Shown one piece after another: positions 43,572-53,281 of a stretch of DNA of 64,000 nt (position 1 is its first letter; each line of letters begins with the position of its first letter). The notes beneath the pieces were generated by a model. It was given only the letters and a program-made list of their open reading frames with translations. It was not told where the DNA came from and searched no databases. The DNA lies in contig NZ_JACCDD010000004.1 of the NCBI RefSeq assembly GCF_013415115.1, positions 186,001 to 250,000 on the forward strand, given 5' to 3'. The position numbers and the translations under genes were made by a program. Source of the DNA: Vreelandella zhaodongensis (GTDB lineage: Bacteria; Pseudomonadota; Gammaproteobacteria; Pseudomonadales; Halomonadaceae).

Positions 43572-46100
43572 ATGACGTTTTTACGAACCCTCATCCTGTC
43601 ACTGTTTTCACTGATCGTTGCACTGGTTGGTGCAACCGCGCTTGCTTTGGTGGGTGCGGCCATTTATTTCTCGCCTGGCTTGCCTGATGTACGCCAGCTA
43701 CAGGATTTCGAGCTACACACGCCGCTACGCATCTTTACCCGTGATGGAAAACTCATTGGTGAGTTCGGCGAAGAGCGTCGTATGCCGGTTGATTTCGGGG
43801 ATATTCCCCAAGATATGATCAACGCATTGATTGCCGCAGAGGATGCCAGCTATTTTGAACATGCCGGCGTTGACCCCCGCGGTATCGCCAGGGCCGTTGT
43901 CGAATTAGCGCAAAGCGGCGGTGCTATTCAATCCGGTGGCTCTACCATCACGATGCAGGTTGCGCGTAACTACATGTTGACGCTTGACCAGACATTTACC
44001 CGTAAAATTCGTGAAATACTGCTAGCTCTCCAAATGGAGCAGCTACTGGATAAAGAACAAATTTTTGAGTTGTACGTTAATAAAATCTTTCTTGGCAACC
44101 GTGCGTACGGTATCGCTGCCGCGTCTGAAACGTATTACGACAAACCATTAGCAGAATTAACCCTGGCGCAAACGGCCATGATCGCCGGACTTCCTAAAGC
44201 GCCCTCTGCTTTTAACCCACTGGCTAATTCAGAGCGCTCGCTGATTCGTCGCAACTGGATTCTGTTCCGCATGCGGGAGCTTGGCCACATCGATAATGAT
44301 GCCTATTTAGCCGCCGTGCAGGAGCCAGTGACAGCACGCCGCCACTATACACAAACAGAAGTGGATGCTGCTTACGTCTCAGAGATGGCCCGTCAATACG
44401 CTATCGAACGTTTTGGGGACGCGGCATACACCGGTGGTTACCGTGTTTATACAACCCTAGATAGCGAGTTACAGCCCCATGCACGCCAAGCACTCGCCAA
44501 CGGCCTGCTGGCTTATGACCTTCGTCATGGCTGGCGCGGCGCTGAACAAAACGATATCGCTTCAAGCTTAGTCGAGGCTCAAGAGCAAACTGCTACCCAG
44601 GGGCTTGAAGAAGAGCTTGCAGAATCACCTGAAATTCGTGAAACCGCGCGCCAAGCAGCAGAGCGTAGCCAAACACAAGTTGAGGGCGTTGATGGCGACG
44701 TCAGTAACTGGTTACAAGTGCTAGAGCGCACGCCTAATTACGGCTTACTGCGGCCGGCTATTGTCGTTGAAAGCAGTGGTCGCCAGATGCAAGTACTCAC
44801 CCGCGGCGGCGAACTGCATACCATTGAATGGAGCGGTCTACGCTGGGCTCGTCAGTATTTAAGCCCTCGCAGCCGAGGCGCAGAACCCAGCTCAGCTAGC
44901 CAAATTGCTGTTCGCGGCGACTTAGTCCGTGTCATTGAGGACGAAGACGGCTCATTGCGCCTGTCTCAGCGCCCCGATGCAGAAGGCTCTTTGGTGGCTC
45001 AAGATCCACGCACCGGCGCCATTTTAGCCTTGCAAGGTGGGTTTGATTTTAACGCCAGTAAATTTAACCGTGCCGTTCAGGCACAGCGCCAATCGGGCTC
45101 TATCTTCAAACCGTTCATCTATCTTGCCGCGCTAGAAGGTGGTGAGATGAATGCTGCCAGCGTGGTCAATGATGCCCCCATCGTGGTGAACGATGGTAGT
45201 AACTCCTTATGGCGCCCAGTAAACGCCAGCCGCGACTTCCAAGGGCCGACGCGCTTACGCCCAGCACTTGCTCGCTCGCGTAACCTAGTGACCATCCGTG
45301 TGCTACAAACCATGGGGCTAGACCATACCATTCGTTACTTGGAAGGTTTTGGCTTCGCACCTGGCCGCCTCCCCCGTGGACTATCGCTCGCGTTAGGTAG
45401 CGCCAGCTTAACGCCGATGGAAATGACCAACGCGTATTCAGTAATTGCCAATGGTGGCTTCCAGGTTTCACCGTGGTTTATCCAGCGTATTACGCGTAAC
45501 GACGACACTGAGGTGATTGACGAGGCAACCCCTCAAATCGCCTGCCCCAGCTGTGCTGAAGGGCAAGAAACGGTGGAAGTCGATGGCAAGGAGTACCCCA
45601 TTGCCCCTCGCGTAGCAGACCCTGCTGCTGTTTATATTCTGCGTGACATGCTACGCGACGTTATTACGTCGGGAACAGGTCGTGCAGCACTGAGCCTCAA
45701 TCGTGATGATATCGTGGGTAAAACCGGCACCACCAACAGCCAGCGCGATGCATGGTTTGCAGGTTTCAACAGCGACTTAGTCACCACTGTGTGGGTTGGT
45801 AAAGACAGCAACGACACCATAGCAGAATACGGTGCTAACGCCGCCCTACCGATCTGGACCGAGTTTATGGGCAAGGCATTAGAAGGCACTCCATCTGCGA
45901 TACCCGAGCGTCCTGACACCATTGTGAGTATGCGGGTTGATTCATCAACGGGTCGCCGCTTACCCGAAGACCAATCAGGTGGTATCTCAGAGCTGTTCCA
46001 TCGCGACCACCTTCCCAGTTTCCAACCGCGCCGTGTCAGTCGTGAGCTGGAAGAAGTAAGTGGTTCTCAAGGCTCAGGAGCCCCCGAGTCTATTTTCTAA
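43572..46100 (+). CDS. mrcA: Penicillin-binding protein 1A
   Basis: PBP1A is a bifunctional class A peptidoglycan synthase at the inner membrane. From the ATG at 43572 it has 842 residues: an N-terminal anchor (about 2-33), a glycosyltransferase domain with catalytic Glu90 (AAEDASYFEHAGVDP) and GGSTITMQVARN, an OB-like insertion, and a transpeptidase domain with SIFK (nucleophile Ser510), SRN and KTGT (Lys717). The tail is polar. In-frame codons before 43572 are not conserved. It is divergent from pilM, as in Pseudomonas where it is called ponA. Confidence 0.96.
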   Translation: MTFLRTLILSLFSLIVALVGATALALVGAAIYFSPGLPDVRQLQDFELHTPLRIFTRDGKLIGEFGEERRMPVDFGDIPQDMINALIAAEDASYFEHAGVDPRGIARAVVELAQSGGAIQSGGSTITMQVARNYMLTLDQTFTRKIREILLALQMEQLLDKEQIFELYVNKIFLGNRAYGIAAASETYYDKPLAELTLAQTAMIAGLPKAPSAFNPLANSERSLIRRNWILFRMRELGHIDNDAYLAAVQEPVTARRHYTQTEVDAAYVSEMARQYAIERFGDAAYTGGYRVYTTLDSELQPHARQALANGLLAYDLRHGWRGAEQNDIASSLVEAQEQTATQGLEEELAESPEIRETARQAAERSQTQVEGVDGDVSNWLQVLERTPNYGLLRPAIVVESSGRQMQVLTRGGELHTIEWSGLRWARQYLSPRSRGAEPSSASQIAVRGDLVRVIEDEDGSLRLSQRPDAEGSLVAQDPRTGAILALQGGFDFNASKFNRAVQAQRQSGSIFKPFIYLAALEGGEMNAASVVNDAPIVVNDGSNSLWRPVNASRDFQGPTRLRPALARSRNLVTIRVLQTMGLDHTIRYLEGFGFAPGRLPRGLSLALGSASLTPMEMTNAYSVIANGGFQVSPWFIQRITRNDDTEVIDEATPQIACPSCAEGQETVEVDGKEYPIAPRVADPAAVYILRDMLRDVITSGTGRAALSLNRDDIVGKTGTTNSQRDAWFAGFNSDLVTTVWVGKDSNDTIAEYGANAALPIWTEFMGKALEGTPSAIPERPDTIVSMRVDSSTGRRLPEDQSGGISELFHRDHLPSFQPRRVSRELEEVSGSQGSGAPESIF

Positions 46101-46130
46101 CGCTACTACCTGAAACAAACCGTACGTAGC

Positions 46131-46166
46131 AAAAAGCCCGGATACCTAATGGTTTCCGGGCTTTTT
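46131..46166. terminator. Bidirectional terminator between mrcA and the TRAP permease
   Basis: AAAAAGCCCGGA/TCCGGGCTTTTT stem with a 12-base loop provides U-tracts on both strands for the two convergent transcripts. Confidence 0.92.
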
Positions 46167-46207
46167 AATGGCTGCTGACTGTGCTTTCAATAAGGATGGC
46201 ACCTAGC

Positions 46208-48226
46208 CTAGCCAGCAATGGGCGTTGCCTGCTCCTCTCGTCTGCTGGCAAGCCAATTCCCCCCAATCGCTGCCATCATCACGACAACGCCAGCGACTTC
46301 AGTCCACATACTCGGGTAGAAAACGCCAAAGATGGCGGCGCCAATCGCCAAGCGCGGCAACAAGGACATTCTGGTGAATAAGTAACCTTCAAGCGCCGCC
46401 GCAAAAGCACACAGCGCCAAAATGGCAATCACCGCATTCCAAACCACCACAAGTACTGGTCCACCGACAATAATTTCTGGGTTGAAGACCATAAACAGCG
46501 GAATCAAGTAGAGCCCTTTGGCAAACTTCCAGGCCTGGAAACCGGTTTCCATGGGCTTACTTCCCGCAATCGCCGCCCCCGCAAAACCTGCCAAGGCGAT
46601 AGGTGGCGTCACGTTAGAATCTTGGGAGTACCAGAACACTACCAAGTGAGCGATCAATAGCGGTACCCCAAATTCAGCGGTTAACGCCGGGCCCACCAAT
46701 ACTATCAATACAATATAACTGGCGGTCACTGGCAGCCCCATACCCAAAATCAGGCTCGCCAACAGAACCATAACCAGCGCCAGTACCAGGTTGCCCCCAG
46801 AGAAGGCTAGCATCATCGAGGAAAACTTAAGGCCAAGCCCTGTCAGCCCTACAACACCAACAATAATCCCTGCCACGGCGCAAGCCATAGACACAGCAAC
46901 CGCATTACGCGCCCCTAGCTCTAAGCCCTGAACCAACTTCACAAGCCCTGCCCATACCACGCTCTGGGTACGGCTTATGGTCACCGGCTGCCCCTGTTTC
47001 GGCGCAACAAAGAAGTACCACAACGCATAGCGAAGAACCGCCACCGCGATCATGGTGACCACCGCGTAGTAACCTACTCGCATTGGCGACATATTCATGA
47101 CCAGCAGCCACACTAACACCGCCAGTGGTAGCAAGAAGTGCCAACCATCTTTCATTACCTGGCGCATTTGCGGCAGCTCGCTCTTGGGCATGCCCTGCAT
47201 ACCCTGCTTTAAAGCGATGATGTGGACAAACAAATAGACCGTCGCAAAGTACATAATCGCCGGCAAAATACTGATTTTGACGATTTCCAGATAAGGCGTA
47301 TTGGTGTATTCGGCAATTAAGAACGCCCCTGCGCCCATAAGCGGCGGCATGATCTGACCACCGGTTGAGGCTGCGGCTTCAATCCCACCTGCTTGCTTAG
47401 GCTTATAGCCAAGCTTTTTCATTAGCGGAATAGTGAATGCCCCCGTCGTGACTACGTTGGCAATCGCACTACCTGAAATAGACCCCATCCCCGCTGAGGC
47501 CAATACGGCTGCTTTCGCTGGACCGCCCCGTTGGCGACCGGTTGCAGCGTAAGCCATATCAATAAAGAATTTACCCGCACCAGTGCTCTCTAAAAAGGCA
47601 CCAAACAGCACGAATATAAAGATATAGGTTGCGGCCACACCAAGGGGGAGACCAAAAATACCTTCTTGCCCCAGGTAGAGCTGTCCAGCGACGCGCTCTA
47701 GGGTATAACCGCGGTGCGACAAGATGCCGGGCATCCACTCACCTAGCCATGGCAGCTCTCCTCTTGGCCCTGCAAACGCATAAATAATGGCAAGTAGGCC
47801 AATCAGGGTCATCCCAAAGCCCACCGCGCGGCGGCTAGCTTCAAGTACTGTTACTGTGGCAATACAGGCCACCAAAATATCGGTATCACTCCAAAACCCG
47901 GCGCGGCTAAAAATCGCATCCAGGTTAAGCACTAGATAACCACCGGTAATCAGTGCACCGGCTAAAAATAGGCAATCAATGCCCCATCCCACCACACCAC
48001 GCTTTCGATTTGGCCCAAATGCCGGGAACATCAAAAACGCCAGCAGCATAATCAGCGCAAGGTGAATGCTGCGCTGGTAGAAAAGCCCAAGGGGCTGGAT
48101 ACCCGCAGAGTAGAGTTGGAAGAGTGAAAGCCCCACCGCTACCGCGGTGATACACCACAGAACAATGCGGGGCTGCATCGCATTCGCGCCGGGCATCACA
48201 ACCGGCGGTGGAGTGGTTTCGTTCAT
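46208..48226 (-). CDS. TRAP transporter fused permease (TAXI type, 4TM/12TM)
   Basis: This is the membrane component of a Na+-driven TRAP transporter in which the small DctQ and large DctM subunits are fused. The 672-residue hydrophobic protein has about 16-18 helices. The DctM part contains ATYIFIFVLFGAFLESTGAGKF, GSISGSAIANVVTTGAFTIPLM, GGIEAAASTGGQIMPPLMGAGAF and LILGMGLPVTASYIVL. It lies 32 bp after a DUF1850 gene and a TAXI binding protein, the standard three-gene arrangement. The substrate is unknown; the neighbouring glutarate genes make a C5-dicarboxylate a reasonable guess. Confidence 0.93.
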   Translation of the reverse strand: MNETTPPPVVMPGANAMQPRIVLWCITAVAVGLSLFQLYSAGIQPLGLFYQRSIHLALIMLLAFLMFPAFGPNRKRGVVGWGIDCLFLAGALITGGYLVLNLDAIFSRAGFWSDTDILVACIATVTVLEASRRAVGFGMTLIGLLAIIYAFAGPRGELPWLGEWMPGILSHRGYTLERVAGQLYLGQEGIFGLPLGVAATYIFIFVLFGAFLESTGAGKFFIDMAYAATGRQRGGPAKAAVLASAGMGSISGSAIANVVTTGAFTIPLMKKLGYKPKQAGGIEAAASTGGQIMPPLMGAGAFLIAEYTNTPYLEIVKISILPAIMYFATVYLFVHIIALKQGMQGMPKSELPQMRQVMKDGWHFLLPLAVLVWLLVMNMSPMRVGYYAVVTMIAVAVLRYALWYFFVAPKQGQPVTISRTQSVVWAGLVKLVQGLELGARNAVAVSMACAVAGIIVGVVGLTGLGLKFSSMMLAFSGGNLVLALVMVLLASLILGMGLPVTASYIVLIVLVGPALTAEFGVPLLIAHLVVFWYSQDSNVTPPIALAGFAGAAIAGSKPMETGFQAWKFAKGLYLIPLFMVFNPEIIVGGPVLVVVWNAVIAILALCAFAAALEGYLFTRMSLLPRLAIGAAIFGVFYPSMWTEVAGVVVMMAAIGGNWLASRREEQATPIAG

Positions 48227-48258
48227 GAGATCCTCGGAAGCGTTAACTACTATCGTTT

Positions 48259-48771
48259 TTATTCATGCGGGGCGGCGCTGGGTGTTATTAGTTGGATGGT
48301 CACGCGTTGCCCGGCTGCGTACTCACTTAAGCTCACCGGTGAGTGCTCACCGCCTGGCCACACCACTTGGTGATTGACGGCAGAGGAACCCACTCTTAAC
48401 GCATAACGATTATTGGCGACAGGCTCGTTAATCGCATTAATCCAATAGCCGCCCTCACCGTCTGAGACCTGTTCCCCACGACCATAAATATGGCCAAGCC
48501 CTGCGGCAAAATCAGGCTGATGACTGCGCTCTAGCTGCATAACGCCTGCCACATTGCGATAGCAGTCCAGTACCGTAAAGCGCTCAACGGAGTGCTCCCA
48601 CTGAATGCACCAGCGGCCTCCCGAGGGCACCGGCTCATCCACTAGGGTGTCGCCTTGCTCAGTTACCACAGCTAAACGCATAGACGCACTCGCCGAAGCG
48701 GGGGAAGCCCCCACCTCGGCGAGTGGTAGACATGCACACAGTAGCGCCATCAGTCGTTGTTGCCACTGCAT
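48259..48771 (-). CDS. DUF1850 domain protein, TAXI-TRAP accessory
   Basis: DUF1850 proteins occur almost only between TAXI-type binding proteins and fused TRAP permeases; their role is undefined. The 170-residue protein has a signal peptide (MALLCACLPLAEVGASPASA), a core of WCIQWEHSVERFTVLDCYRN (the WxHSVE family text), GHIYGRGEQVSDGEGGYWI and a beta-rich C-terminus, so it is probably periplasmic. It lies 31 bp after the binding protein and 32 bp before the permease. Confidence 0.88.
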   Translation of the reverse strand: MQWQQRLMALLCACLPLAEVGASPASASASMRLAVVTEQGDTLVDEPVPSGGRWCIQWEHSVERFTVLDCYRNVAGVMQLERSHQPDFAAGLGHIYGRGEQVSDGEGGYWINAINEPVANNRYALRVGSSAVNHQVVWPGGEHSPVSLSEYAAGQRVTIQLITPSAAPHE

Positions 48772-48802
48772 GGCAATGTCCTTAGATAAGCCCCTTTAAC
48801 TG

Positions 48803-49762
48803 TTAAGGGCGCAGACGGTCAGGAATGTCAGCGCCTACTTCTTCGAAGTAGCGAATCGCCCCCGGGTGCAGCGGCACTGGCGTAGAGTTCATGGTGAACT
48901 CAATGGTAGTGTCGTTGGCAGCGGGGTGAACAGCAATCAACTCGTCAGTGCTTTCAAACAACAGCTGCGTCAGTTGGTAAGCAAGCTCTTCGTCCATATC
49001 AGAATTCACCACCAACACGTTGGGAATACCGATGGTCTGAACCGCCTCGTCCATACCGTCATACATACCCGCTGCCAGTTCGTAGGGCGCGAACACCGCT
49101 TCCGCTTCCTGGGCATTGGCAATTTCTTCATCGGAGAGACCGATTAGGCGGATATCACGGGTAGCAGCAAGGTTAAGAATAGAGCTGGTGGGTGGCCCAA
49201 CGCTCCAGAAACCGGCATCGATATCGCCATCACGAATGGCATCTGCGGTTTCGTTGAAATTAAGGCGCTGAGGGCTGAAGTCGTCATAGCTAATGCCGTT
49301 GGCTTCTAAAACAGCACGCGCATTTAGCTCGGTGCCACTGCCTGGCGCACCAACGGAAACGCGCTTCCCGGCAAGGTCAGCAATGGTCTGGATATCCGAG
49401 TCAGCCAGCGTCACTAGCTGCACCGCATTCGGGTAAACAGAGGCCAGCGCACGGGTGTTTTCAATCTGACGACCTTCAAAGTCGCCGCTGCCGTTATAAG
49501 CCTGATAGACCGTATCGGCGAGCGCCAGTGCCAAATCGGCATCGCCACGCATAATTAGGCCCATATTTTCGACTGAGGCACCGGTTACTTCTGCGGTCGC
49601 CTGAGCGCCTTCAATATGGTTATTAATCATTTCAGCAAAGCCACCGCCGATTGGGTAATAAACCCCACCGGTACCGCCAGTCGCGATAGAAAGCTGCTGC
49701 GCACTGGCGGGAAGTGCGACGGCTAACATGGATGCTGCCACTGTATATTTTAGAGTTCGCAT
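48803..49762 (-). CDS. TAXI family TRAP solute-binding protein
   Basis: Periplasmic receptor of a TRAP transporter. From the ATG at 49762 (GAGGAACC ribosome site) it has 319 residues: a signal peptide ending LPASAQQ, then the TAXI signature ATGGTGGVYYPIGGGFAEMI (about 27-46), LAGKRVSVGAPGSGTELNARA, GDIDAGFWSVGPPTSSIL and the C-terminal HPGAIRYFEEVGA. Upstream in-frame residues are not a signal sequence and are excluded. It is the first gene of the three-gene TRAP unit. The first TAXI proteins studied bind glutamate or 2-oxoglutarate; ligand here is not deducible. Confidence 0.93.
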   Translation of the reverse strand: MRTLKYTVAASMLAVALPASAQQLSIATGGTGGVYYPIGGGFAEMINNHIEGAQATAEVTGASVENMGLIMRGDADLALALADTVYQAYNGSGDFEGRQIENTRALASVYPNAVQLVTLADSDIQTIADLAGKRVSVGAPGSGTELNARAVLEANGISYDDFSPQRLNFNETADAIRDGDIDAGFWSVGPPTSSILNLAATRDIRLIGLSDEEIANAQEAEAVFAPYELAAGMYDGMDEAVQTIGIPNVLVVNSDMDEELAYQLTQLLFESTDELIAVHPAANDTTIEFTMNSTPVPLHPGAIRYFEEVGADIPDRLRP

Positions 49763-50025
49763 GAGCGGTTCCTCCGTCCTATTTGGACTTATAAGTATGG
49801 TTGACGATAAGGAGGTGTGAAGCCCCATCCTCCGGTTGCCGTAAACGGCAAGCAAAGGCAGTGCAAAGAAGTTAGCACGGCTTTAGCGTGAGATGCTAAT
49901 GCAACATAAATCAACGATTAAACCCCATATAAATGTCGTGACCTGTGCCATATTTATAAAATTTATTGATAATAGCTTTTATTTAATGCTGATCACCACG
50001 CCCACCGCTGATCTAAGGAGTTACC
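49763..50025. promoter_or_regulatory. Divergent promoter region between the TRAP operon and csiR
   Basis: This 263-bp AT-rich gap must carry promoters for both units. It contains TTGCCG/CGGCAA (49836-49851) as a compact hairpin in the TRAP leader, a GGAGG/CCTCC pair (49811-49815/49829-49833), and TTAGCA/TGCTAA arms near 49873-49900. No firm operator was identified. Confidence 0.4.
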
Positions 50026-50715
50026 ATGGAGCACGATGCGCCGCGCCCGAACCTCGCTATCAGCGCCTATCGCGCCCTGAAGCACGACATCATTCGCGGC
50101 CGCTATGCGCCTGAAGAGAAGCTTTTAATGAGCCGTCTCAAGGAGTATTACGGTGCCAGCACTGGTCCGCTCCGAGAAGCGCTTTCCCAGTTAGTTGCCG
50201 ACCGCTTGGTGATTGCGATTAGCCAGCGCGGCTATCGGGTAGCGCCAATGTCGTTGGCCGAGCTAAACGATATTTACGACGCGCGTGCTCAGTTAGAAGG
50301 CTTGATTTTACGCCTGGCCATTGAACGCGGCGACGACGACTGGGAAGCCAACGTACTCGCCACTGCCCACCGGCTGGCTAAAGTGACCGAAGTGAGTTCA
50401 CCAGATGAACTTCTCGATGGCTGGGATTTACGCCACAAGGCATTTCATACCGCTATTGCTAGCGGCTGCAGCTCGCCGCATCTATTACAGATGCGCGACA
50501 CGCTGTTTGATCAGGTAGAGCGCTACCGCCACCTATGGCTGCAGGAAACGGTCATGTCTCCCCAAGCGCTGGAAATCAAACGACAAGAACATGCTGCCTT
50601 AGTAGACGTCATTCTTGCCCGCGACACAGAGCAGGCGGCTAATCTCATGCGTGACCACTTAATGACGCCTGTCCCGATTATTACCCGCGTCCTCAAGGCA
50701 CGAGGTATTAATTAA
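50026..50715 (+). CDS. csiR: GntR/FadR-type regulator, CsiR-like (glutarate-responsive)
   Basis: The 229-residue protein has an N-terminal winged helix (YRALKHDIIRGRYAPEEKL; GPLREALSQLVADRLV) and an FCD effector domain (about 80-220) with metal-site residues in DARAQLE, DLRHKAFHTAI and the final DHL. It closely resembles E. coli CsiR, which represses the glutarate/2-hydroxyglutarate operon and is relieved by glutarate, including the GYRVAPMS and WDLRHxAFHTAI text. The AAGGAG ribosome site supports the start. It lies between a TRAP operon and gcdH, so it probably regulates both. Orthology rests on recalled sequence. Confidence 0.8.
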   Translation: MEHDAPRPNLAISAYRALKHDIIRGRYAPEEKLLMSRLKEYYGASTGPLREALSQLVADRLVIAISQRGYRVAPMSLAELNDIYDARAQLEGLILRLAIERGDDDWEANVLATAHRLAKVTEVSSPDELLDGWDLRHKAFHTAIASGCSSPHLLQMRDTLFDQVERYRHLWLQETVMSPQALEIKRQEHAALVDVILARDTEQAANLMRDHLMTPVPIITRVLKARGIN

Positions 50716-50723
50716 ATTCTTTA

Positions 50724-50747
50724 TGTTAAAATGTAGATATTTTAACA
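50724..50747. promoter_or_regulatory. Perfect inverted repeat between csiR and gcdH, candidate CsiR operator
   Basis: TGTTAAAAT (50724-50732) and ATTTTAACA (50739-50747) flank a six-base spacer, 52 bp before the gcdH ATG and 9 bp after csiR. A terminator is less likely because the stem is AT-only and no U-tract follows. The dyad suits a GntR dimer. Confidence 0.6.
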
Positions 50748-50798
50748 AAACGGCGATACATTGAAGCGTATCAATACAACTATGTAGGAGTTCACGCC

Positions 50799-51977
50799 AT
50801 GACCCACTTCAACTGGGACGACCCACTGCTGCTCGAACACCAGCTCACCGATGAAGAGCGCCAGATTCGCGATGCAGCCCACGACTACTGCCAGGAAAAC
50901 CTGCAGCCACGCGTGCTGAGTGCTTTTCGTGAAGAACGCTTTGACCGTGAAATCATGAGCGAAATGGGTGAACTTGGCCTACTGGGCGCAACCGTCGCCC
51001 CTGAATATGGCGGCTCAGGCGTGAACCATGTGGCCTATGGACTGATTGCTCGCGAAGTAGAGCGCGTCGATTCAGGCTACCGCTCGGCCATGAGTGTACA
51101 GTCATCACTGGTGATGTACCCGATCGAAGCCTATGGCTCTGAAGAGCAAAAGCACAAATATTTGCCTAAGCTCGCCAGCGGTGAAATGGTCGGCTGTTTT
51201 GGTTTAACCGAACCGGATCATGGCTCAGACCCTGGCTCAATGATCACTCGGGCAGAAAAGGTTGACGGCGGCTACCGCTTAACCGGTGCAAAAATGTGGA
51301 TTACCAACAGCCCGATTGCGGATATTGCCGTAGTTTGGGCGAAATCCGCTGCCCACGACAATCAAATCAAAGGCTTTATTGTTGAGCGCGGCACCGAAGG
51401 CTTCAGCACACCCAAAATTGAAGGCAAGGTATCACTTCGTGCCTCCATCACCGGCGAAATCGTGCTGGATAACGCCTTTGTCCCTGAAGAAAACCTGCTG
51501 CCTAACGTTAGCGGCTTAAAAGGCCCCTTCGGCTGCCTGAACAAAGCCCGCTTCGGTATTGCTTGGGGTGTCATGGGCACCGCTGAATTCTGCTGGCATG
51601 CCGCCCGCCAGTACACTCTGGACCGCAAGCAGTTTGGCCGCCCATTGGCGTCTAATCAGCTGATCCAGAAGAAACTGGCAGATATGCAGACCGAAATCAC
51701 GCTCGGCCTGCAAGCTGCCCTTCAAGTGGGTCGCCTGATGGATAGCGGTAACTGGGCCCCCGAAATGGTCTCGCTGATCAAACGCAATAACTGTGGCAAA
51801 GCGCTGGATATCGCCCGCGTTGCACGTGATATGCACGGTGGTAACGGTGTTTCCGACGAGTACGGCGTGATTCGCCATATGGTGAACTTGGAATCGGTAA
51901 ATACCTACGAAGGCACTCACGACGTACATGCCTTGATTCTTGGCCGCGCCCAAACCGGTATTCAGGCGTTTTTCTAA
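50799..51977 (+). CDS. gcdH: Glutaryl-CoA dehydrogenase
   Basis: GcdH oxidises and decarboxylates glutaryl-CoA to crotonyl-CoA in lysine, tryptophan and glutarate breakdown, passing electrons to ETF. The 392-residue acyl-CoA dehydrogenase fold has [15 protein letters not shown] (FAD/substrate loop), [37 protein letters not shown] and [15 protein letters not shown]. The catalytic base is Glu371 in [17 protein letters not shown]; this text and the GLTEP variant are typical of GcdH rather than other dehydrogenases. It follows csiR by 83 bp and precedes the CoA-transferase by 19 bp. Confidence 0.93.
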   Translation: MTHFNWDDPLLLEHQLTDEERQIRDAAHDYCQENLQPRVLSAFREERFDREIMSEMGELGLLGATVAPEYGGSGVNHVAYGLIAREVERVDSGYRSAMSVQSSLVMYPIEAYGSEEQKHKYLPKLASGEMVGCFGLTEPDHGSDPGSMITRAEKVDGGYRLTGAKMWITNSPIADIAVVWAKSAAHDNQIKGFIVERGTEGFSTPKIEGKVSLRASITGEIVLDNAFVPEENLLPNVSGLKGPFGCLNKARFGIAWGVMGTAEFCWHAARQYTLDRKQFGRPLASNQLIQKKLADMQTEITLGLQAALQVGRLMDSGNWAPEMVSLIKRNNCGKALDIARVARDMHGGNGVSDEYGVIRHMVNLESVNTYEGTHDVHALILGRAQTGIQAFF

Positions 51978-51996
51978 ACGGCGAGCGAGGCATCCG

Positions 51997-53211
51997 ATGA
52001 GCACAGCAACCAAGCCACTAGCAGGCATCAAAGTACTCGACATTTCCCGCGTACTGGCTGGCCCGTGGTGCGGGCAGATGCTCGCGGACATGGGAGCTGA
52101 TGTGATCAAGGTAGAGCGCCCCATCAGTGGAGATGACACTCGCCACTGGGGCCCTCCATGGCTCTCTGGCAGTTCAGAGTCGGCCTACTATCTCTGCGCC
52201 AACCGAGGCAAGCGCTCGGTCACCGTCGATATGGCCAAGCCTGAAGGCCAGGCATTGATTAAGCAGCTAGTAGCCACCTCAGATGTGCTACTCGAGAACT
52301 TCAAAGTAGGTGGCCTGAAAAAGTATGGCCTGGACTATGAAAGCCTTAAGGCACTGAATCCTCGGCTTATATACTGCTCAATTACCGGTTTTGGCCAAGA
52401 AAGCCCTTACGCACACCGCGCCGGTTACGATTTCATGATTCAGGCGATGGGCGGCATCATGAGCCTGACTGGCAAGCCTGATCATGAACCCGGTGGTGGC
52501 CCCGTTAAAATCGGCGTTGCTTTTACCGATATTTTCACCGGGCTATATGCCGCCAATGCGGTGCTGGCAGCGCTTTATCAGCGCCACATCACCGACAGTG
52601 GTTGCCATATCGATATGGCGCTGATGGACGTGCAGGTGGGTGTGCTGGCGAACCAAGCGCTCAACTACTTAACCTCCGGTCAAGTACCTCAGCGGCTGGG
52701 GAATGCGCACCCCAATATTGTGCCCTACCAAGCGTTTGCCACAGCAGATGGTCATATGATTGTTGCGGTCGGCAATGACGAACAGTTTAAGCGTTTCTGC
52801 CAAGTGATCGACCAACCAAACCTGCCGCTAGACCCGCGGTTTGCAACTAACGGCGCACGCGTACAACACCGAGAAGTACTGGCTCCGCTGTTGGAAGTCG
52901 TATTATTGACAAAGAAAACTGACGAATGGCTGTCAGCCTTTGAAGCCGCCGGTGTACCCAGCGGGCCAATCAATACCTTAGACCGCGTCTTTGACGATCC
53001 CCATGTCAAAGCACGTGGCTTGAAGCAAACGCTTCCCCACAGCCAAGCCGGTCACGTCGATTTAGTCGCGAATCCTATCCGTATCAACGGCGAGTCCATC
53101 AGCGCCCAGACTCCCCCTCCTTCACTGGGTGAGCACACGCAGCAGGTGCTTGACGAGCTAGGCATTACCAGAGAACAGCGCCACGCACTGCAACAAGCAG
53201 GCATTATTTAA
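51997..53211 (+). CDS. gcdG: Class III CoA-transferase (probable succinyl-CoA:glutarate CoA-transferase)
   Basis: CaiB/BaiF-type enzymes exchange CoA between acids. From the ATG at 51997 it has 404 residues. It shows ISRVLAGPWCGQMLADMGADVIKVERP, NRGKRSVTVDMAKPEGQ, ENFKVGGLKKYGLDYESLKA, the conserved-Asp segment GYDFMIQAMGGIMSLTG, and IGVAFTDIFTGLYAANAVLA. Position immediately after gcdH, the common gcdH-gcdG arrangement, indicates glutarate as the acceptor, but the sequence alone does not fix it. An in-frame start at 51940 lies inside gcdH and is rejected. Confidence 0.87.
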   Translation: MSTATKPLAGIKVLDISRVLAGPWCGQMLADMGADVIKVERPISGDDTRHWGPPWLSGSSESAYYLCANRGKRSVTVDMAKPEGQALIKQLVATSDVLLENFKVGGLKKYGLDYESLKALNPRLIYCSITGFGQESPYAHRAGYDFMIQAMGGIMSLTGKPDHEPGGGPVKIGVAFTDIFTGLYAANAVLAALYQRHITDSGCHIDMALMDVQVGVLANQALNYLTSGQVPQRLGNAHPNIVPYQAFATADGHMIVAVGNDEQFKRFCQVIDQPNLPLDPRFATNGARVQHREVLAPLLEVVLLTKKTDEWLSAFEAAGVPSGPINTLDRVFDDPHVKARGLKQTLPHSQAGHVDLVANPIRINGESISAQTPPPSLGEHTQQVLDELGITREQRHALQQAGII

Positions 53212-53257
53212 CGCTCGCTATTAAACGCCTTCTCGTATCGACTTAACGCTTCATCGT

Positions 53258-53281
53258 AGCGCCCACTTGGGCGCTTTTTTG
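53258..53281 (+). terminator. Terminator after the gcdH-gcdG unit
   Basis: AGCGCCCACTTGGGCGCT hairpin followed by TTTTTGTT, 47 bp after the CoA-transferase stop. It separates this unit from the EAL gene. Confidence 0.92.
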
